In this document: positions 52,701-55,650 of the stretch, in pieces
Layout: the number at the start of each line of letters is the position of its first letter
Numbering within the stretch: the stretch's first letter is position 1
Source of the DNA: Gerris lacustris
Lineage: Eukaryota; Arthropoda; Insecta; Hemiptera; Gerridae
Assembly (NCBI GenBank): GCA_951217055.1
Contig: OX578277.1
Span: forward strand, 10,872,834 to 10,936,833
Direction of reading: 5' to 3'
Length of the DNA: 64,000 bases
Notes under the pieces: generated by a model
Databases searched by the model: none
Told to the model about the DNA's origin: nothing
The model's input: the letters and a program-made list of their open reading frames with translations, nothing else
Position numbers and translations under genes: made by a program

Positions 52701-52756
52701 TATAAATTGCTTAAAATTGCCCACAAACTCACCCGCAATTCATCTCCTACAGACAT
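9436..52756 (-). CDS. Su(var)2-10: PIAS-family SUMO E3 ligase, split gene (12 coding exons seen, C-terminus uncertain)
   Basis: PIAS proteins transfer SUMO from Ubc9 to nuclear substrates and act in chromatin, STAT and (in Drosophila) transposon silencing. Exons on the minus strand: 52733-52756, 47242-47420, 25806-25983, 23394-23562, 22764-22897, 20620-20721, 18433-18540, 15601-15733, 13721-13968, 12311-12421, 11123-11174, 9436-9609. All junctions are GT-AG and all phases agree, giving 537 codons plus one base. Domain order matches the family: SAP (about residues 9-65), Pro/Ser linker (69-127), PINIT (about 145-300), SP-RING (about 355-415) and an acidic SIM (about 505). The family is usually 550-650 residues, so up to about 100 C-terminal residues are missing. 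Introns are 0.5-21 kb and full of repeats; intron 2 contains the BED/hAT gene at 31012-36420. Splice sites are seen directly; function is from family knowledge. Confidence 0.93.
9827..11048 (-). mobile_element. Mariner-like transposon relic, interrupted
   Basis: Short inverted ends (GTTGTTCAAAA near 9830 and 11040). On the minus strand a decayed N-terminal piece near 10720-10870 reads [20 protein letters not shown] then VMSRSR, as in mariner transposases. A C-terminal piece at 9850-10085 contains WFLHDN and EGTNGM-like remnants. The middle is deleted, and a TTAA element sits at the join. Confidence 0.7.
10086..10682. mobile_element. piggyBac-like MITE
   Basis: Flanked by TTAA on both sides. 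Ends start CCCTTAGAGACACGGGC and, inverted, CCCTTTGTGGCACGGC. TTAA duplication and CCC termini are piggyBac hallmarks. No transposase. Removing it with one TTAA restores the surrounding mariner relic. Confidence 0.75.
11123..11174 (-). CDS. Su(var)2-10: PIAS exon 11 (small)
   Basis: A 52-nt exon, [17 protein letters not shown] plus one base, between TTTTACAG and GAAG|GTGGTA. It has little homology of its own; the open frame, correct phases on both sides and acidic character support it. It sits just left of the TWA element at 11374-12183 and just right of the mariner relic. Confidence 0.72.
11374..12183. mobile_element. TWA-type element with GCTAGT words, inserted in a SINE-like repeat
   Basis: TAA at both flanks; perfect ends AGGCGGAAATACACATGCTAG and its inverse. 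ACTAGC/GCATGC words recur in the subterminal regions. Joining the flanks across one TAA gives a box-B-like GAGTTGAATTCCC region that matches the SINE at 3243-3447. Short open frames inside are not convincing genes. Confidence 0.8.
12311..12421 (-). CDS. Su(var)2-10: PIAS exon 10
   Basis: Thirty-seven codons, phase 0 at both ends, [20 protein letters not shown] then [17 protein letters not shown]. It corresponds to the segment after the SP-RING (..EIL....D.DEIQFKEDGTWAP in PIAS1). Acceptor TTTTTTTTAG, donor GAG|GTACTA. Confidence 0.9.
12636..13037. mobile_element. TWA-type element with TCAAGC words
   Basis: TTA at both flanks; ends AGCAGCCCCTGCATGATC and GACCGTGTAGGGGCTGCT are inverted. The sequence between is packed with TCAAGC/GCTTGA repeats (for example GTCAAGCAATAGTGTCAAGC). 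402 bp, lying in the PIAS intron between exons 9 and 10. Confidence 0.8.
13104..13336. mobile_element. Short MITE with GGYACTTCTTTAG ends
   Basis: About 26-bp inverted ends (GGTACTTCTTTAGATTG and CAATCTAAAGAAGTGCC, each followed inward by TTACTCCCC). The same word recurs internally near 13250 and 13275. A looser relative with TTACCCA words lies at 51938-52070. Confidence 0.65.
13721..13968 (-). CDS. Su(var)2-10: PIAS exon 9, SP-RING catalytic domain
   Basis: The exon encodes the SP-RING that docks Ubc9 for SUMO transfer. Visible motifs are [19 protein letters not shown], then [34 protein letters not shown] and VIDGYFQ. The Cys/His set of the SP-RING (LLC, CSH..C, CPVC) is complete, so the ligase should be active. 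Acceptor TTTACAG; donor CAG|GTTGGT, phase 0. This is the most conserved part of the protein. Confidence 0.96.
14085..14440 (-). repeat. Dispersed repeat, copy 1
   Basis: Shares a long stretch with 57617-57885 in opposite orientation: TTTCTGTACGAA, CTGTCTGTCTGTCC, TAGGAACATGAAATTCGGC and AAGATGGCGGCCG-like blocks. No coding frame; could be a LINE or SINE 3' end. Confidence 0.65.
14815..15045. repeat. Possible TWA-like element with 20-bp tandem repeat
   Basis: Three copies of a 20-bp unit GATCTGTCTGCAGCGGACTG (about 14860-14930). The right edge ACTTCCTGTGTGACTGGGCC resembles the CCACAC-type ends of the TWA elements. A matching left end was not found. Confidence 0.45.
15601..15733 (-). CDS. Su(var)2-10: PIAS exon 8, PINIT to SP-RING bridge
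   Basis: Reads [20 protein letters not shown] then [19 protein letters not shown] before CTCA|GTAAGT in phase 1. It matches the VSW..D.G..Y...V.LV..LS...L..RL...G.R block of the family. The preceding acceptor is GTTCTAG. Confidence 0.93.
15985..16080. repeat. Dispersed repeat R1, partial
   Basis: ATATGATAACTGGTG followed by GGTGTCACAGAAAAAATAATTTC matches blocks at 16510-16630, 25578-25740 and 46780-46925. Confidence 0.55.
16085..16330. repeat. Dispersed repeat R1, left part
   Basis: Contains CTAATGATTCACATTATAAG and GGATTCACAAATTTTC (the unit later amplified at 23774-24790), then CTCTAGAGGTGGTTAG and GGAGGTTTCCTCAGC. It is broken by the hairpin at 16331-16510 and resumes to its right. Confidence 0.55.
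16331..16510. repeat. Hairpin with two 68-bp arms
   Basis: Arms 16331-16398 and 16443-16510 appear perfectly complementary, with a 44-bp loop. The hairpin lies in the PIAS intron between exons 7 and 8, so it would be double-stranded in the pre-mRNA. It interrupts repeat R1, whose CTGAAATGAT is repeated on both sides. Confidence 0.85.
16784..17135. mobile_element. Foldback element, arms about 170 bp
   Basis: GGCTCTACCGC and GCGGTAGAGCC ends, with near-complete complementarity to a roughly 9-nt loop around 16957. TTAA flanks both ends. It contains the word AAAATGGCGCCTGTAC in both arms. No coding capacity. Confidence 0.8.
17155..18213. mobile_element. hAT-type MITE
   Basis: Ends TAGTGATGGGCATAA and TAGAGATGGGCATAA (inverted) with AATAATCG/CGATTATT words inside. 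The flanks GCAGGAGG and GCAAGAGG are an 8-bp TSD with one mismatch, as expected for hAT. 1059 bp, no transposase. Confidence 0.85.
18433..18540 (-). CDS. Su(var)2-10: PIAS exon 7, end of PINIT
   Basis: Thirty-six codons, phase 0 at both ends, reading [20 protein letters not shown] and then [16 protein letters not shown]. The [13 protein letters not shown] block is diagnostic of PIAS. Acceptor TTATTTCAG, donor AAG|GTAATG. Confidence 0.95.
18799..19201. mobile_element. pogo-like MITE, family P, copy 1
   Basis: CAGTAGAACCTCG ends with TA flanks. The interior (AACACGACAATTACAAG and CTTGAGACACTTCTTATCG) matches 50668-51098 over nearly the whole length. Confidence 0.85.
19203..20600. other. Intronic sequence with a decayed repeat edge
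   Basis: A mariner-type terminal word (GGTCACCCTGTATATA, about 20074) suggests an old element ending there. No partner end and no coding signal were seen. Confidence 0.3.
20620..20721 (-). CDS. Su(var)2-10: PIAS exon 6, PINIT
   Basis: Thirty-four codons between TTTTTTCAG and CCA|GTAAGT, reading [20 protein letters not shown] then [14 protein letters not shown]. This is a near-signature PIAS block (QLRFCL.ET...QED.FPP...VKVN). Phase 0 at both ends. Confidence 0.95.
21357..21640 (+). repeat. Dispersed repeat with palindromic CCGAAGGTAACGGAAG head
   Basis: TTCCGAGCTTACCGAAGG, then GGTTCCGTGTCTGTCTGTC and AATGAAATTTGGGTGG. The layout resembles the 14085/57617 family, but the sequence is only loosely related. 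Confidence 0.4.
21641..22763. other. Unassigned intronic sequence
   Basis: AT-rich, poly-A near 22160. Overlapping plus-strand frames at 22362-22635 show no family features. Confidence 0.3.
22764..22897 (-). CDS. Su(var)2-10: PIAS exon 5, PINIT core
   Basis: Acceptor TTTTTAG; the phase-1 join gives [20 protein letters not shown], then [16 protein letters not shown] and NEYPVQ before a CAG|GTAGTT donor. It corresponds to the F.F.LTPQQ...V.VQ strands of PINIT. It is too short to stand out as an ORF but is fixed by phase and homology. Confidence 0.9.
23394..23562 (-). CDS. Su(var)2-10: PIAS exon 4, start of PINIT
   Basis: Begins [14 protein letters not shown] after TTTTCAG and contains [19 protein letters not shown], the characteristic entry to the PINIT domain (compare the HPD..LPFYD..DELI block of vertebrate PIAS1). 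The donor CTAG|GTGAGT is phase 1. PINIT contributes to substrate selection and nuclear retention. Confidence 0.92.
23774..24790. repeat. 126-bp tandem array, about 8 units
   Basis: Starts of ACAGTGGATTCC at 23774, 23901, 24027, 24153, 24279, 24405, 24531 and 24657 (ACAA) give a 126-bp period. Two subtypes (AGTTGGAAACC and TGTTGGACACC) mostly alternate, implying a 252-bp higher-order unit. The last unit is degenerate and runs into dispersed repeat R1. Confidence 0.93.
24760..24862. repeat. Dispersed repeat R1, left half
   Basis: GGCATTCACAAATTCTCC, CTCTCTAGAGGTGTTTAG and CTTCTCTGGAAG match 16147-16225. It continues at 25578 after the foldback insertion. Confidence 0.55.
24913..25544. mobile_element. 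Foldback element with about 260-bp arms
   Basis: The left arm (from GATAGTCCATGAGATAG) and right arm (to CTATCTCCTGGACTATG) pair over about 260 bp, including GACATAGCTTGGCAATAGGC and GTGGTCGGCTAAGTTCGTC. Each arm carries a poly-A/T run, and the loop is about 80 bp. It is inserted in repeat R1. Confidence 0.75.
25578..25740. repeat. Dispersed repeat R1, right half
   Basis: GGAGGTTTCCTTATCTTGAAC, ATGATAGCTGGTGAG and AAATTTCCTCTCTCCCTGG match 16221-16290 plus 16510-16630 and 46780-46925. It ends just before PIAS exon 3. Confidence 0.55.
25806..25983 (-). CDS. Su(var)2-10: PIAS exon 3, Pro/Ser-rich linker
   Basis: After the TGTGTGCAG acceptor the frame encodes [16 protein letters not shown], then a Ser/Pro/Gln-rich stretch ending NNTFMSLS at a GTGAGT donor in phase 0. 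This low-complexity linker joins SAP to PINIT in PIAS proteins and is poorly conserved, so the call rests on open frame, phase and position between recognisable exons. Confidence 0.78.
26041..27330. other. Unassigned intron 2 sequence
   Basis: AT-rich. The interval 26740-26990 contains four degenerate copies of an about 75-bp phrase (CTGACCATG...TCACAC...TAGTTCTATAAA...TAGTTAGAATT), the relic of a tandem repeat. Nothing else recognised. Confidence 0.4.
27331..27612 (+). repeat. Dispersed repeat with 5S-like box, copy 1
   Basis: Contains GTAGTTGGATGGGTGACC, similar to the internal promoter region of 5S rRNA, then CCCCCCAGCATTGTTTAAA, GAGTTAGCGCTACC and TTCAATGGACCCAC. It matches 40845-41180 in opposite orientation over its whole length. 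A 5S-derived SINE is possible but unproven. Confidence 0.6.
28357..28710. repeat. (AT)n microsatellites
   Basis: Three long (AT)n tracts around 28357-28396, 28451-28501 and 28618-28710, separated by the hammerhead-like segment. Open frames here (YIYIYI) are artefacts. Confidence 0.95.
28550..28601 (-). ncRNA. Hammerhead-like ribozyme motif (Penelope-type?)
   Basis: On the minus strand: TTACGGCCC, CTGAAGA, an AGG...ACC hairpin, GAAAC, GTC, then GGGATTGTAA. CUGANGA and GAAAC with a hairpin between them and a GUC site form the hammerhead core. The outer arms can pair (CCC:GGG and UUACGG:UUGUAA with one bulge). One extra base follows CUGANGA compared with the canonical core. Penelope-like elements carry such motifs; no reverse transcriptase is nearby. 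Confidence 0.4.
28715..29119. other. Unassigned intron 2 sequence
   Basis: No feature recognised beyond AT-rich runs. Confidence 0.3.
29120..29386. mobile_element. Short TIR element
   Basis: AATTGAGGCGTTCAAAACC with GAACGGGCC at the left and GGGATGCCCCGTTC with AAATGCCTCAATTG at the right are inverted. GAACGGGCCA recurs inside. No transposase; TSD unclear. Confidence 0.55.
29425..30602. other. Unassigned sequence with TCTA and AT microsatellites
   Basis: TCTATCTATC tracts near 29400-29440 and at 30225-30363, flanking an ATTAATATATT tract. Nothing coding. Confidence 0.5.
30603..30608 (-). promoter_or_regulatory. Candidate polyadenylation signal of the BED/hAT gene
   Basis: AATAAA on the minus strand about 400 nt after the stop codon; another lies at 30575-30580. 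In such AT-rich DNA the hexamer is common by chance. Confidence 0.25.
30726..30895. repeat. Degenerate about 38-bp tandem repeat beginning with a TWA-type end
   Basis: After TTA the sequence GGCCCTGTCCACACC looks like the left end of a TWA element. Four degenerate copies of a CATGTATACATGCATATTGAG phrase follow. No right end found; it lies in the 3' flank of the BED/hAT gene. Confidence 0.5.
31012..36420 (-). CDS. Nine-BED-finger hAT-derived protein (ZBED-like), nested in PIAS intron 2
   Basis: A single 1802-codon frame without introns. Nine BED zinc fingers, each W-x-x-F then C-x-x-C and H-x4-H, have their first Cys near residues 30, 333, 395, 565, 627, 952, 1014, 1131 and 1208. The linkers contain decayed repeats (TQTD.QDD...LL then a Lys-rich KKH remnant and VESV). 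Residues about 1330-1620 resemble the RNase H fold of hAT transposases. The expected Asp of LTTD-W-T is Gln1387 (LTTQCWTS). The second Asp survives (ITDN, D1449), the C-x-x-H motif reads CYAN (C1468, N1471), and a candidate Glu is E1585. Residues 1722-1802 are a good hATC dimerisation domain ([19 protein letters not shown]). ZBED family members are domesticated hAT DNA-binding proteins. I infer a DNA-binding role without transposition. ATG at 36420, TAG at 31012-31014; possible AATAAA at 30603-30608. No flanking TIR/TSD pair was found. Confidence 0.88.
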   Translation of the reverse strand: MSLDCRPEIPRKTSSIWYHFNQKDDGLGECKYCKALLSFAGGSINNLKRHLRNKHITVAIKSNFASATAIGDCQDHSNTLQGRARGSSKKCLQNKHKNVAFNSDVETVFLEEESSLSSTQTDYQDDYDDALSTPEGSTVHTLKEKPTMVAVESNVESVVSSEENSFATTQKNCPDDNALLNTGGDSKKKQSTEKQTKEAFESDVELVAFEDEDEPSSTTIRTNCQDDSNALLRTPQQLKAKPITEVNKRDVEPVASVEEFPFTQKDSQDCINTLLRTSGGFMKKRLKKKSPTIVFDLASEISQNESGLSKPSTSRRSPLWNHFNKKKDGNGECKYCKATVSIRGSTSNLKRHLQKKHPVIAVKNNFKSVPSGSKLFKSSQLWYHFNKKEGSKGECKYCFALLSIAGGSIGNLRRHLKKKHPTVAVKINEDLAASKQKSCLSPTQTDFQKDINALRNNAEGSLVNSTKKEHTFIADKISVESVPSEEETGLSSTQTDFHKDKNDLQITAEGSMKKSLKKKSPTIAIESNLASLPSQSEPSLSKSSASRQSPLWNHFNKKKDGKGECKYCKAKVSMRGSTSNLKRHLLKKHPVIAVKNNFKSVPSGSKLFKSSPLWYHFNKKEGNKGECKYCFALLSIAGGSISNLKRHLKKMHPTVAGKSNLDLAFLSPTQTDYQDDINALLNVAKGSTIKSLKNKHLTVSDESDVESVSSEGETGLSSMQRDCQDDGNTLLKIAEVSMKKCLEKKHTIAADASDLGQTKEAVEIVVESIAAGEEFCFPITQTDCQDNSDATPSTAGNSMKRSFIDKHTTEVDGNYVESVTSGVNSFLPITPTDCQQDSNDLLSITEDSTKTTFIEKQITEADEDDIESVNSTMELCLPTTQADSQVYIKVLLSTDGNSEEKVLIKERPTIPVKSNVESVASGEEPCLSRTPISRKSLVWCHFNKKDDGRGECKYCSAMFRGSIMTMKRHLQRKHPAIAVKSNLAVESCVSRTRISRLSPLWHHFTKKEDGRCECKYCFALLSIAGASFNNLKRHLQRKHPTISFISNKVSAISRMESSFLTSQINSQDNSYTLLTSEGVFMKKKNAVDSNVESVVSSVKCLPETPISKEKKIKRSLIWCHFNKKEDDRGECKYCYALLSTAGGSISNLKRHLQNKHIAIAVESNYPPATPGNDSAPSAIESHSPTMTTSRRSFIWHHFIKKGKGYGECNYCNAWLSFAGGSTSNLKRHLQKKHPTVLPEEIAESITIESAWSLADSPGYEVEFDDDIIVSNQELEFSTHQPSISNAEISHPQTTLERHSLQTTKPPIVAQDYKFNLQVLKMICKEFNSFRLVEDLEFKKFVSLLCPGYQLPSRKTFSQTILPQVYDELVVKIKQQLLESTAVALTTQCWTSVYDQCFIVIIAHYFNETTTLRSCLLGSIEYNQNNFSEMLTKFCRDWEIHFKISAIITDNNFDRVAAIKQCQWKHISCYANSINSVLKTSVKPADPIIKKIKSLVQYFKKSPEAVLTLHDVQKQMGLPPMKFKQDVLTKWDSTYDMLSNVYSNRTMIMSTLTVLGNVDVDISPGEWDVCQHLIMLLEIFEEVSNEISSDKSVSLSETVMINMTLLDYLVNYKRTPNLPDRVIELCNVFEEEINRISHRPDDNVELKFEAALLDPRFKQNAFEKDKVMYNQVYESLITQIQMLIISEPDLSPSQTFGSLWSEFDNEVAAFNRSCKPRSSSIIELDNYLAESILPRICDPMPWWEERKLVYPNLYKIVLKKLCIPASLVPSKRMFSNASHILKEKPSGLGSSKVNKIVFLNCNL
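36421..38030. other. 5' flank of the BED/hAT gene
   Basis: AT-rich. No clear promoter element and no terminal inverted repeat matching the 3' flank was seen. Confidence 0.3.
38036..38262. repeat. 27-bp minisatellite, about 7 units
   Basis: Unit GAGCCATTATGGCAAGGAAT plus AAGAAGG, repeated about seven times with small changes. As 27 is divisible by three, several frames stay open (nine-residue period); these are not taken as genes. Confidence 0.9.
38318..38920 (+). pseudogene. Decayed relative of the BED-repeat gene, opposite strand
   Basis: On the plus strand, GGTTCCATTAGTAAATTGAA then AAGGCACTTAAGAAAGAAC matches coding-strand sequence of a BED finger ([10 protein letters not shown]). Near 38680-38755 the phrase ACTGATGGAAGTTCCATGAA and onward resembles the linker unit (STDGNS..K..LIKE...ESI). 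All frames are broken. A second echo (ACAATGTGGAATCAAAAAC, 38889) recurs at 39806. Confidence 0.6.
39040..39665 (+). pseudogene. LINE reverse-transcriptase relic (C-terminal part)
   Basis: Broken frames read [13 protein letters not shown], then after a gap [20 protein letters not shown] and [18 protein letters not shown]. This is the end of non-LTR reverse transcriptases (F.YLG...D.....EI..R; W.GH..R....R.P; PR.RW...V..DL). Several stops. Confidence 0.75.
39666..40844. other. Unassigned intron 2 sequence
   Basis: Includes an echo near 39780-39860 of the 38865-38930 segment; otherwise nothing recognised. Confidence 0.3.
40845..41180 (-). repeat. Dispersed repeat with 5S-like box, copy 2
   Basis: Inverse of 27331-27612. 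On the minus strand GGTTGGATGGGTGTCCGCCT resembles 5S rRNA further than copy 1 does, followed by CCCCCAGCATTGTTTAAAC, GTAGCGCTACC and GTTCAATGGACCCACC. A G/C run near 41050 separates the two halves. Confidence 0.6.
41185..42584. other. Unassigned intron 2 sequence
   Basis: G-run near 41275. A CCTGAGGAGG...GCGCCGAGGATC phrase at 41646-41674 is a weak echo of the hammerhead-like motif. Poly-A/T tracts elsewhere. Confidence 0.3.
42585..43311. mobile_element. Mariner-type element with inverted transposase fragments
   Basis: YGAGGTCTRATCAAAAAG ends with TA flanks and long subterminal pairing (AAGTATCCGACCTTAATTTT, AGCATCG, CCAAGCCCCGCC). The plus strand carries [19 protein letters not shown] then [20 protein letters not shown], a mariner N-terminus. 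The minus strand near 43180-43235 carries [16 protein letters not shown], the same peptide, so the element is a partial inverted duplicate. Confidence 0.8.
43312..44105. other. Unassigned intron 2 sequence
   Basis: Poly-A tract near 43780; no gene or repeat ends recognised. Confidence 0.3.
44106..44380. repeat. 36-bp minisatellite, about 7-8 units
   Basis: Unit ACACTGATTGCAGAGCTTGT plus GCTGTCACAACTTATC. The 36-bp length keeps both strands open as 12-residue repeats (artefact). Confidence 0.92.
44777..46424 (-). mobile_element. 1.65-kb TWA-type transposon with broken transposase
   Basis: TTA at both flanks; ends AGGTGGGTTTACAGCTAGCG and, inverted, AGGTGGGTTCACAGCTAGCG. It belongs to the same terminal class as the elements at 1194, 3633, 11374, 12636 and 53666, but is the only one with transposase sequence, making it the best candidate for the autonomous lineage. 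Confidence 0.8.
45443..46330 (-). pseudogene. Transposase pseudogene inside the 44777-46424 element
   Basis: Pieces in different frames on the minus strand: a C-x-x-C zinc-finger-like start ([10 protein letters not shown]), [60 protein letters not shown], then [30 protein letters not shown] and [18 protein letters not shown] and C-x-x-H spacing suggest an RNase H fold DDE transposase of hAT-related type. There are frameshifts at an A-run near 45670 and near 46190, and stops at the 3' end. Confidence 0.65.
46780..46925. repeat. Dispersed repeat R1
   Basis: ACTATTACTGATAAAAATG, GTGTCACAGAAAAAAATTG and TCTCTCTCCCTGG align with the copies at 15985, 16510 and 25578. Confidence 0.55.
47242..47420 (-). 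CDS. Su(var)2-10: PIAS exon 2, SAP domain
   Basis: The exon begins after TTTCAG and reads [18 protein letters not shown], the SAP helix-extended-loop-helix of PIAS, followed by a second helix ending [11 protein letters not shown] domains bind AT-rich scaffold DNA. The 3' end is slightly ambiguous: a GTCAGT donor (exon end 47242, phase 2) pairs with the acceptor at 25983, while GTATTT (exon end 47238) would pair with an AG six bases into exon 3. The first gives the better donor. The following intron is about 21 kb. Confidence 0.88.
47582..47685. repeat. 32-bp repeat, three units
   Basis: AGGATTGATCCCATTGATGT plus GTTCACAATGTT, three near-identical copies in PIAS intron 1. Confidence 0.9.
47690..50667. 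other. Unassigned PIAS intron 1 sequence
   Basis: Three kilobases with no exon recognised. It includes the hammerhead-like core near 49276. No MITE ends were found. Confidence 0.3.
49270..49315 (+). ncRNA. Second hammerhead-like core
   Basis: CTGAAGA (49276-49282), a hairpin GCTTCCA-GTAG-TGGATGC with one mismatch, then GAAACGTC (49302-49309). It has the same core layout as 28550-28601, but the flanks do not form a clear outer stem. Confidence 0.3.
50668..51098. mobile_element. pogo-like MITE, family P, copy 2
   Basis: CAGTAGAACCTCG ends, TA flanks. Nearly collinear with 18799-19201, with small indels (for example an extra AACCTC near the start). Confidence 0.85.
51301..51640. repeat. 53-bp tandem repeat, about 6 units
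   Basis: Unit GACAGCTCTACATGAAATCT then AACAACTTTTATTGGGGTAA and TTCCAAGTCAAGA. The outer copies are diverged. Confidence 0.9.
51938..52070. mobile_element. Short MITE with TTACCCA ends
   Basis: TTACTTAGTTACCCATCCC at the left and GGGTGGGTAACAAAGTAA at the right are inverted. GTGGGTAACAAACTAAAAG recurs inside. It resembles the 13104-13336 family. Confidence 0.5.
52733..52756 (-). CDS. Su(var)2-10: PIAS exon 1 with start codon
   Basis: The exon encodes MSVGDELR and ends at a GTGAGT donor in phase 0, joining to [11 protein letters not shown] of the next exon. This matches the short N-terminal leader before MVMSFRVSEL in PIAS proteins. It is the first ATG upstream of a good donor, and the leader is the right length. 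The 5' UTR continues to higher coordinates with no start defined. Confidence 0.8.
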
Positions 52757-53665
52757 AGCTTTGATCTTTTTCGTAGCCAGTCTGACTGAATTTCATAAAA
52801 CTGATTTTAAAATACGATCATTCATGTAGATAAAATATTATAATTTATTTTTTTTTAAAATTAAACGAAAGATTTTTTTTTTATTTAATTATTAATTTTT
52901 GGTTTGATATAAAATATAAATTATATTTTTTAAAAAATCCTTCAAGCGTCATGTGAACTTCAAGGTACTAAGAACTATCCCGGCACAGTTTACATCTTAA
53001 TATTCTTATTAAATATATCATATTTTAAAGATGTTAATACTTAATCTATTACTAGTATTTACAATTGTGGAATATTATAAGTAAAACGACTATTAACAAT
53101 AAGTTATATACAATATTTTTAGGGATAACTATTTTAAAAAACCGCAATCGTCTACATTTAAGAAAACGATATCTCCGAAATGGGTTCACGAATTCACGAT
53201 TCACGAAAAAATAAAATAACTGAATTCTTGGTTCCACAATAATTCCACCTGAGTTTTGAGTTGAAAGCGTTTAGTTGTTGTGAGAAAAGGATTGGTTTTA
53301 ACATCTTGTTATAATAGAATTGCCAACCTGAGTTAAACAAGGAACAAAGGAACTAAGAACTTGTATAAGCAACACTGCTTTTTTAAAAAAAAGCACGTAT
53401 TTTTACTTTGTATATTTATATTTATATTAATTATAATTATTTCATCAAAAAATGAATAAATAATTATTGTATTTGTCTAGTACCTTTAAAATTAACAATT
53501 TTACATTACATTGAACAAGAGAATTAAGTAACATGTTATTAAAAGGTGGAAAAAGTGTTATTAAAAAAAATACATTTAGTTAATACAATTATAATAAATA
53601 TTAATTCTAAAAATTGTTATTGATGTAAATAATTATTCATTTTTATTTATTTCTTTCAAAATTTA
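52757..53665 (-). promoter_or_regulatory. Upstream region of PIAS (5' UTR/promoter expected)
   Basis: Sequence immediately upstream of the PIAS ATG. No TATA box in a convincing position and no CpG-rich block; the start site cannot be fixed. Confidence 0.3.
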
Positions 53666-54520
53666 AGGCCACCCTACACGATCAATCTGATTGTCAATCT
53701 GATTGAATCGATCAGATTGAAGTAGATTGACAATCCTGCCTTCAATCACAAGGGACCCTACACGTTCAATCAGATTGACAATCATTTTATAATATGTTTT
53801 GGCTAAAGTGAATTGTACGGTGTCATTGCCATTGAATTTTATACTTCGATTTGGACATCTAGCTGGTCTATATGCAGCAGGGTTATTTTTCTTCAGAAAA
53901 TGAGTGGAGCATAGCGAAGCGGCCCTTTAAAATTCTAGGGCAAAAAAAATAATTTCGTATTTTAATTCTGTAAACAACACCGTACAATTCACTTTTACCT
54001 ATTTTTTTTAATGTTTTAATATTCAATTGCTTATAAATATGTACCTGAATAGAATTTATTAAATTCTTTTATACCTGCTTTGTGATTAATTTTATTTTTA
54101 TACACTGATAATGTATAATTTGCTTTTTAAAATTATCTTTCTCTAATCACTATCTTCTATCTTTACTAAATAAATTTCAAGTAAAAACATTTTTAAAAAC
54201 AAGCTTTTATTCGTATTCTTCGTAGCAAACCCTTTCATTTGATACCCATATCATGGGCGTGCTTAAAAAAGGAGAGATGGCACGCAACGCACTGGACTGA
54301 AGAAAAGATTGATGAAGCCACTACACGGTCAGTCAGATTGACAGAATCCCCCGCCACTCACAGAATCCCCCACCACCTCGCATGATTGAAGCTCGGATTT
54401 CAGAATATCTGGAAATCCGTCAATCACATTCATCAATCCATCAATCTTGCCCCTACACGTTCAATCAGATTGTCAATCCTACGTCAGATTGACAATCAGA
54501 TTGATCGTGTAGGGTGGCCT
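53666..54520. mobile_element. TWA-type element with TCAATCTGATTG words
   Basis: TTA at both flanks; ends AGGCCACCCTACACGATCAA and its exact inverse. The terminal 100-150 bp at both sides consist mostly of CAATCTGATTGTCAATC-like words in both orientations. 855 bp, no transposase. Confidence 0.85.
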
Positions 54521-54523
54521 TTA

Positions 54524-55555
54524 CGATGAGATAATCAAATTAGAAAATAAAGTTGTTAGAGTTGGAAGATGTTAAAAGCAACACTGATTTTTGTTTACTT
54601 ATATACAGAGATAAGAGATAATAGAGATAGTCGTCTCCCCTCATCAACAAGCTTTGACCAGGGGGAACTGTGGCGCGCCCCCAGCGACAGAAAAAAGAGG
54701 AACTAATTTCTGAAAAAGCCCGGGAATTTCAAATCAAAAATATTAAGCTATATTATTTTTTCTTCCTTCCTATTCATAATTTAAATATTAATTTATTATT
54801 TTTACCCACTTACAACATATTAAATGTGCATATGCTCATAATATTTGAGTGCCTGTGAAATATTCAGTACATATTAAATAATCAACTTGGATAATTAAAG
54901 GAAAATAAAAATTACGAATTCAGCAAATTGAATTTTTGAAGAACTTTAACTTGTATCAATTATTTTGATTTTTCCTATTGCTGAAAAATGAAAATGTCAT
55001 TATCTCATAATTATGTTAAGAAATTTAAATGTATCCTCAGTATTAAGAAGAAGAACAGCTAACTTCCTCAACATTATATTATAGAAATAAATTTTTTAAA
55101 AAACTCTTTTATTCACAAAAATGATACAATAAGGTTAAATACAATATTTTAATACATAGTTAAGTAGTAAAAATACCCTTATCATAAAAAGAAAAGTCAA
55201 TTTACAGAAATTTAATTCAACTTAGTAATTAAGTAATGTTTTGTAATCTCATAAAAACTCGGCTGTATAATTGAACTTGACATCGTAGTTTGCTTCCCAA
55301 TTATATCCCTTGTGGTTTGCTTATCCTATTTAGTTCCACTTATAACTGTGGCTGGGAGCGCAGTACCATCGGACAAACTTGGTCAAATCACCACCCTAGG
55401 GAGTTGGACAGGGCATATCAGGGGTATCCAACTCCAGTATTCTAGAGGTGTAAGAGCACTAGCGCTCCACGAGAATATGGTGGTTAAAATTGTAAACTAC
55501 TTATGATCTTTTGACATTTGTACTATTTTGTAAATAAACAATACAAAAGATAAAC
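54524..55555. other. Unassigned sequence
   Basis: Contains a GGGGTATCCAACTCC word near 55420 that could be a hAT end, without a partner. No gene. Confidence 0.3.
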
Positions 55556-55650
55556 AGCCTCGGTGGCCGAATGAGATGCGCGATAGCTCAGAATGAGAAA
55601 GTTCCCGGGTTCGAATCTAGTAAATTGACAATTTAATTTATTAATTTATT
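55556..55650 (+). repeat. tRNA-like SINE fragment
   Basis: CTCGGTGGCCGAATGAGATG with GATAGCTCAGAATGAG (box A region) and CCCGGGTTCGAATC (box B), then an AT-rich tail. It lacks a complete cloverleaf, so not called a functional tRNA. Confidence 0.6.

Noticed and set aside
55556..55650. Functional tRNA gene
   Set aside because: A and B boxes present but no acceptor-stem pairing and no full cloverleaf; better a SINE fragment.
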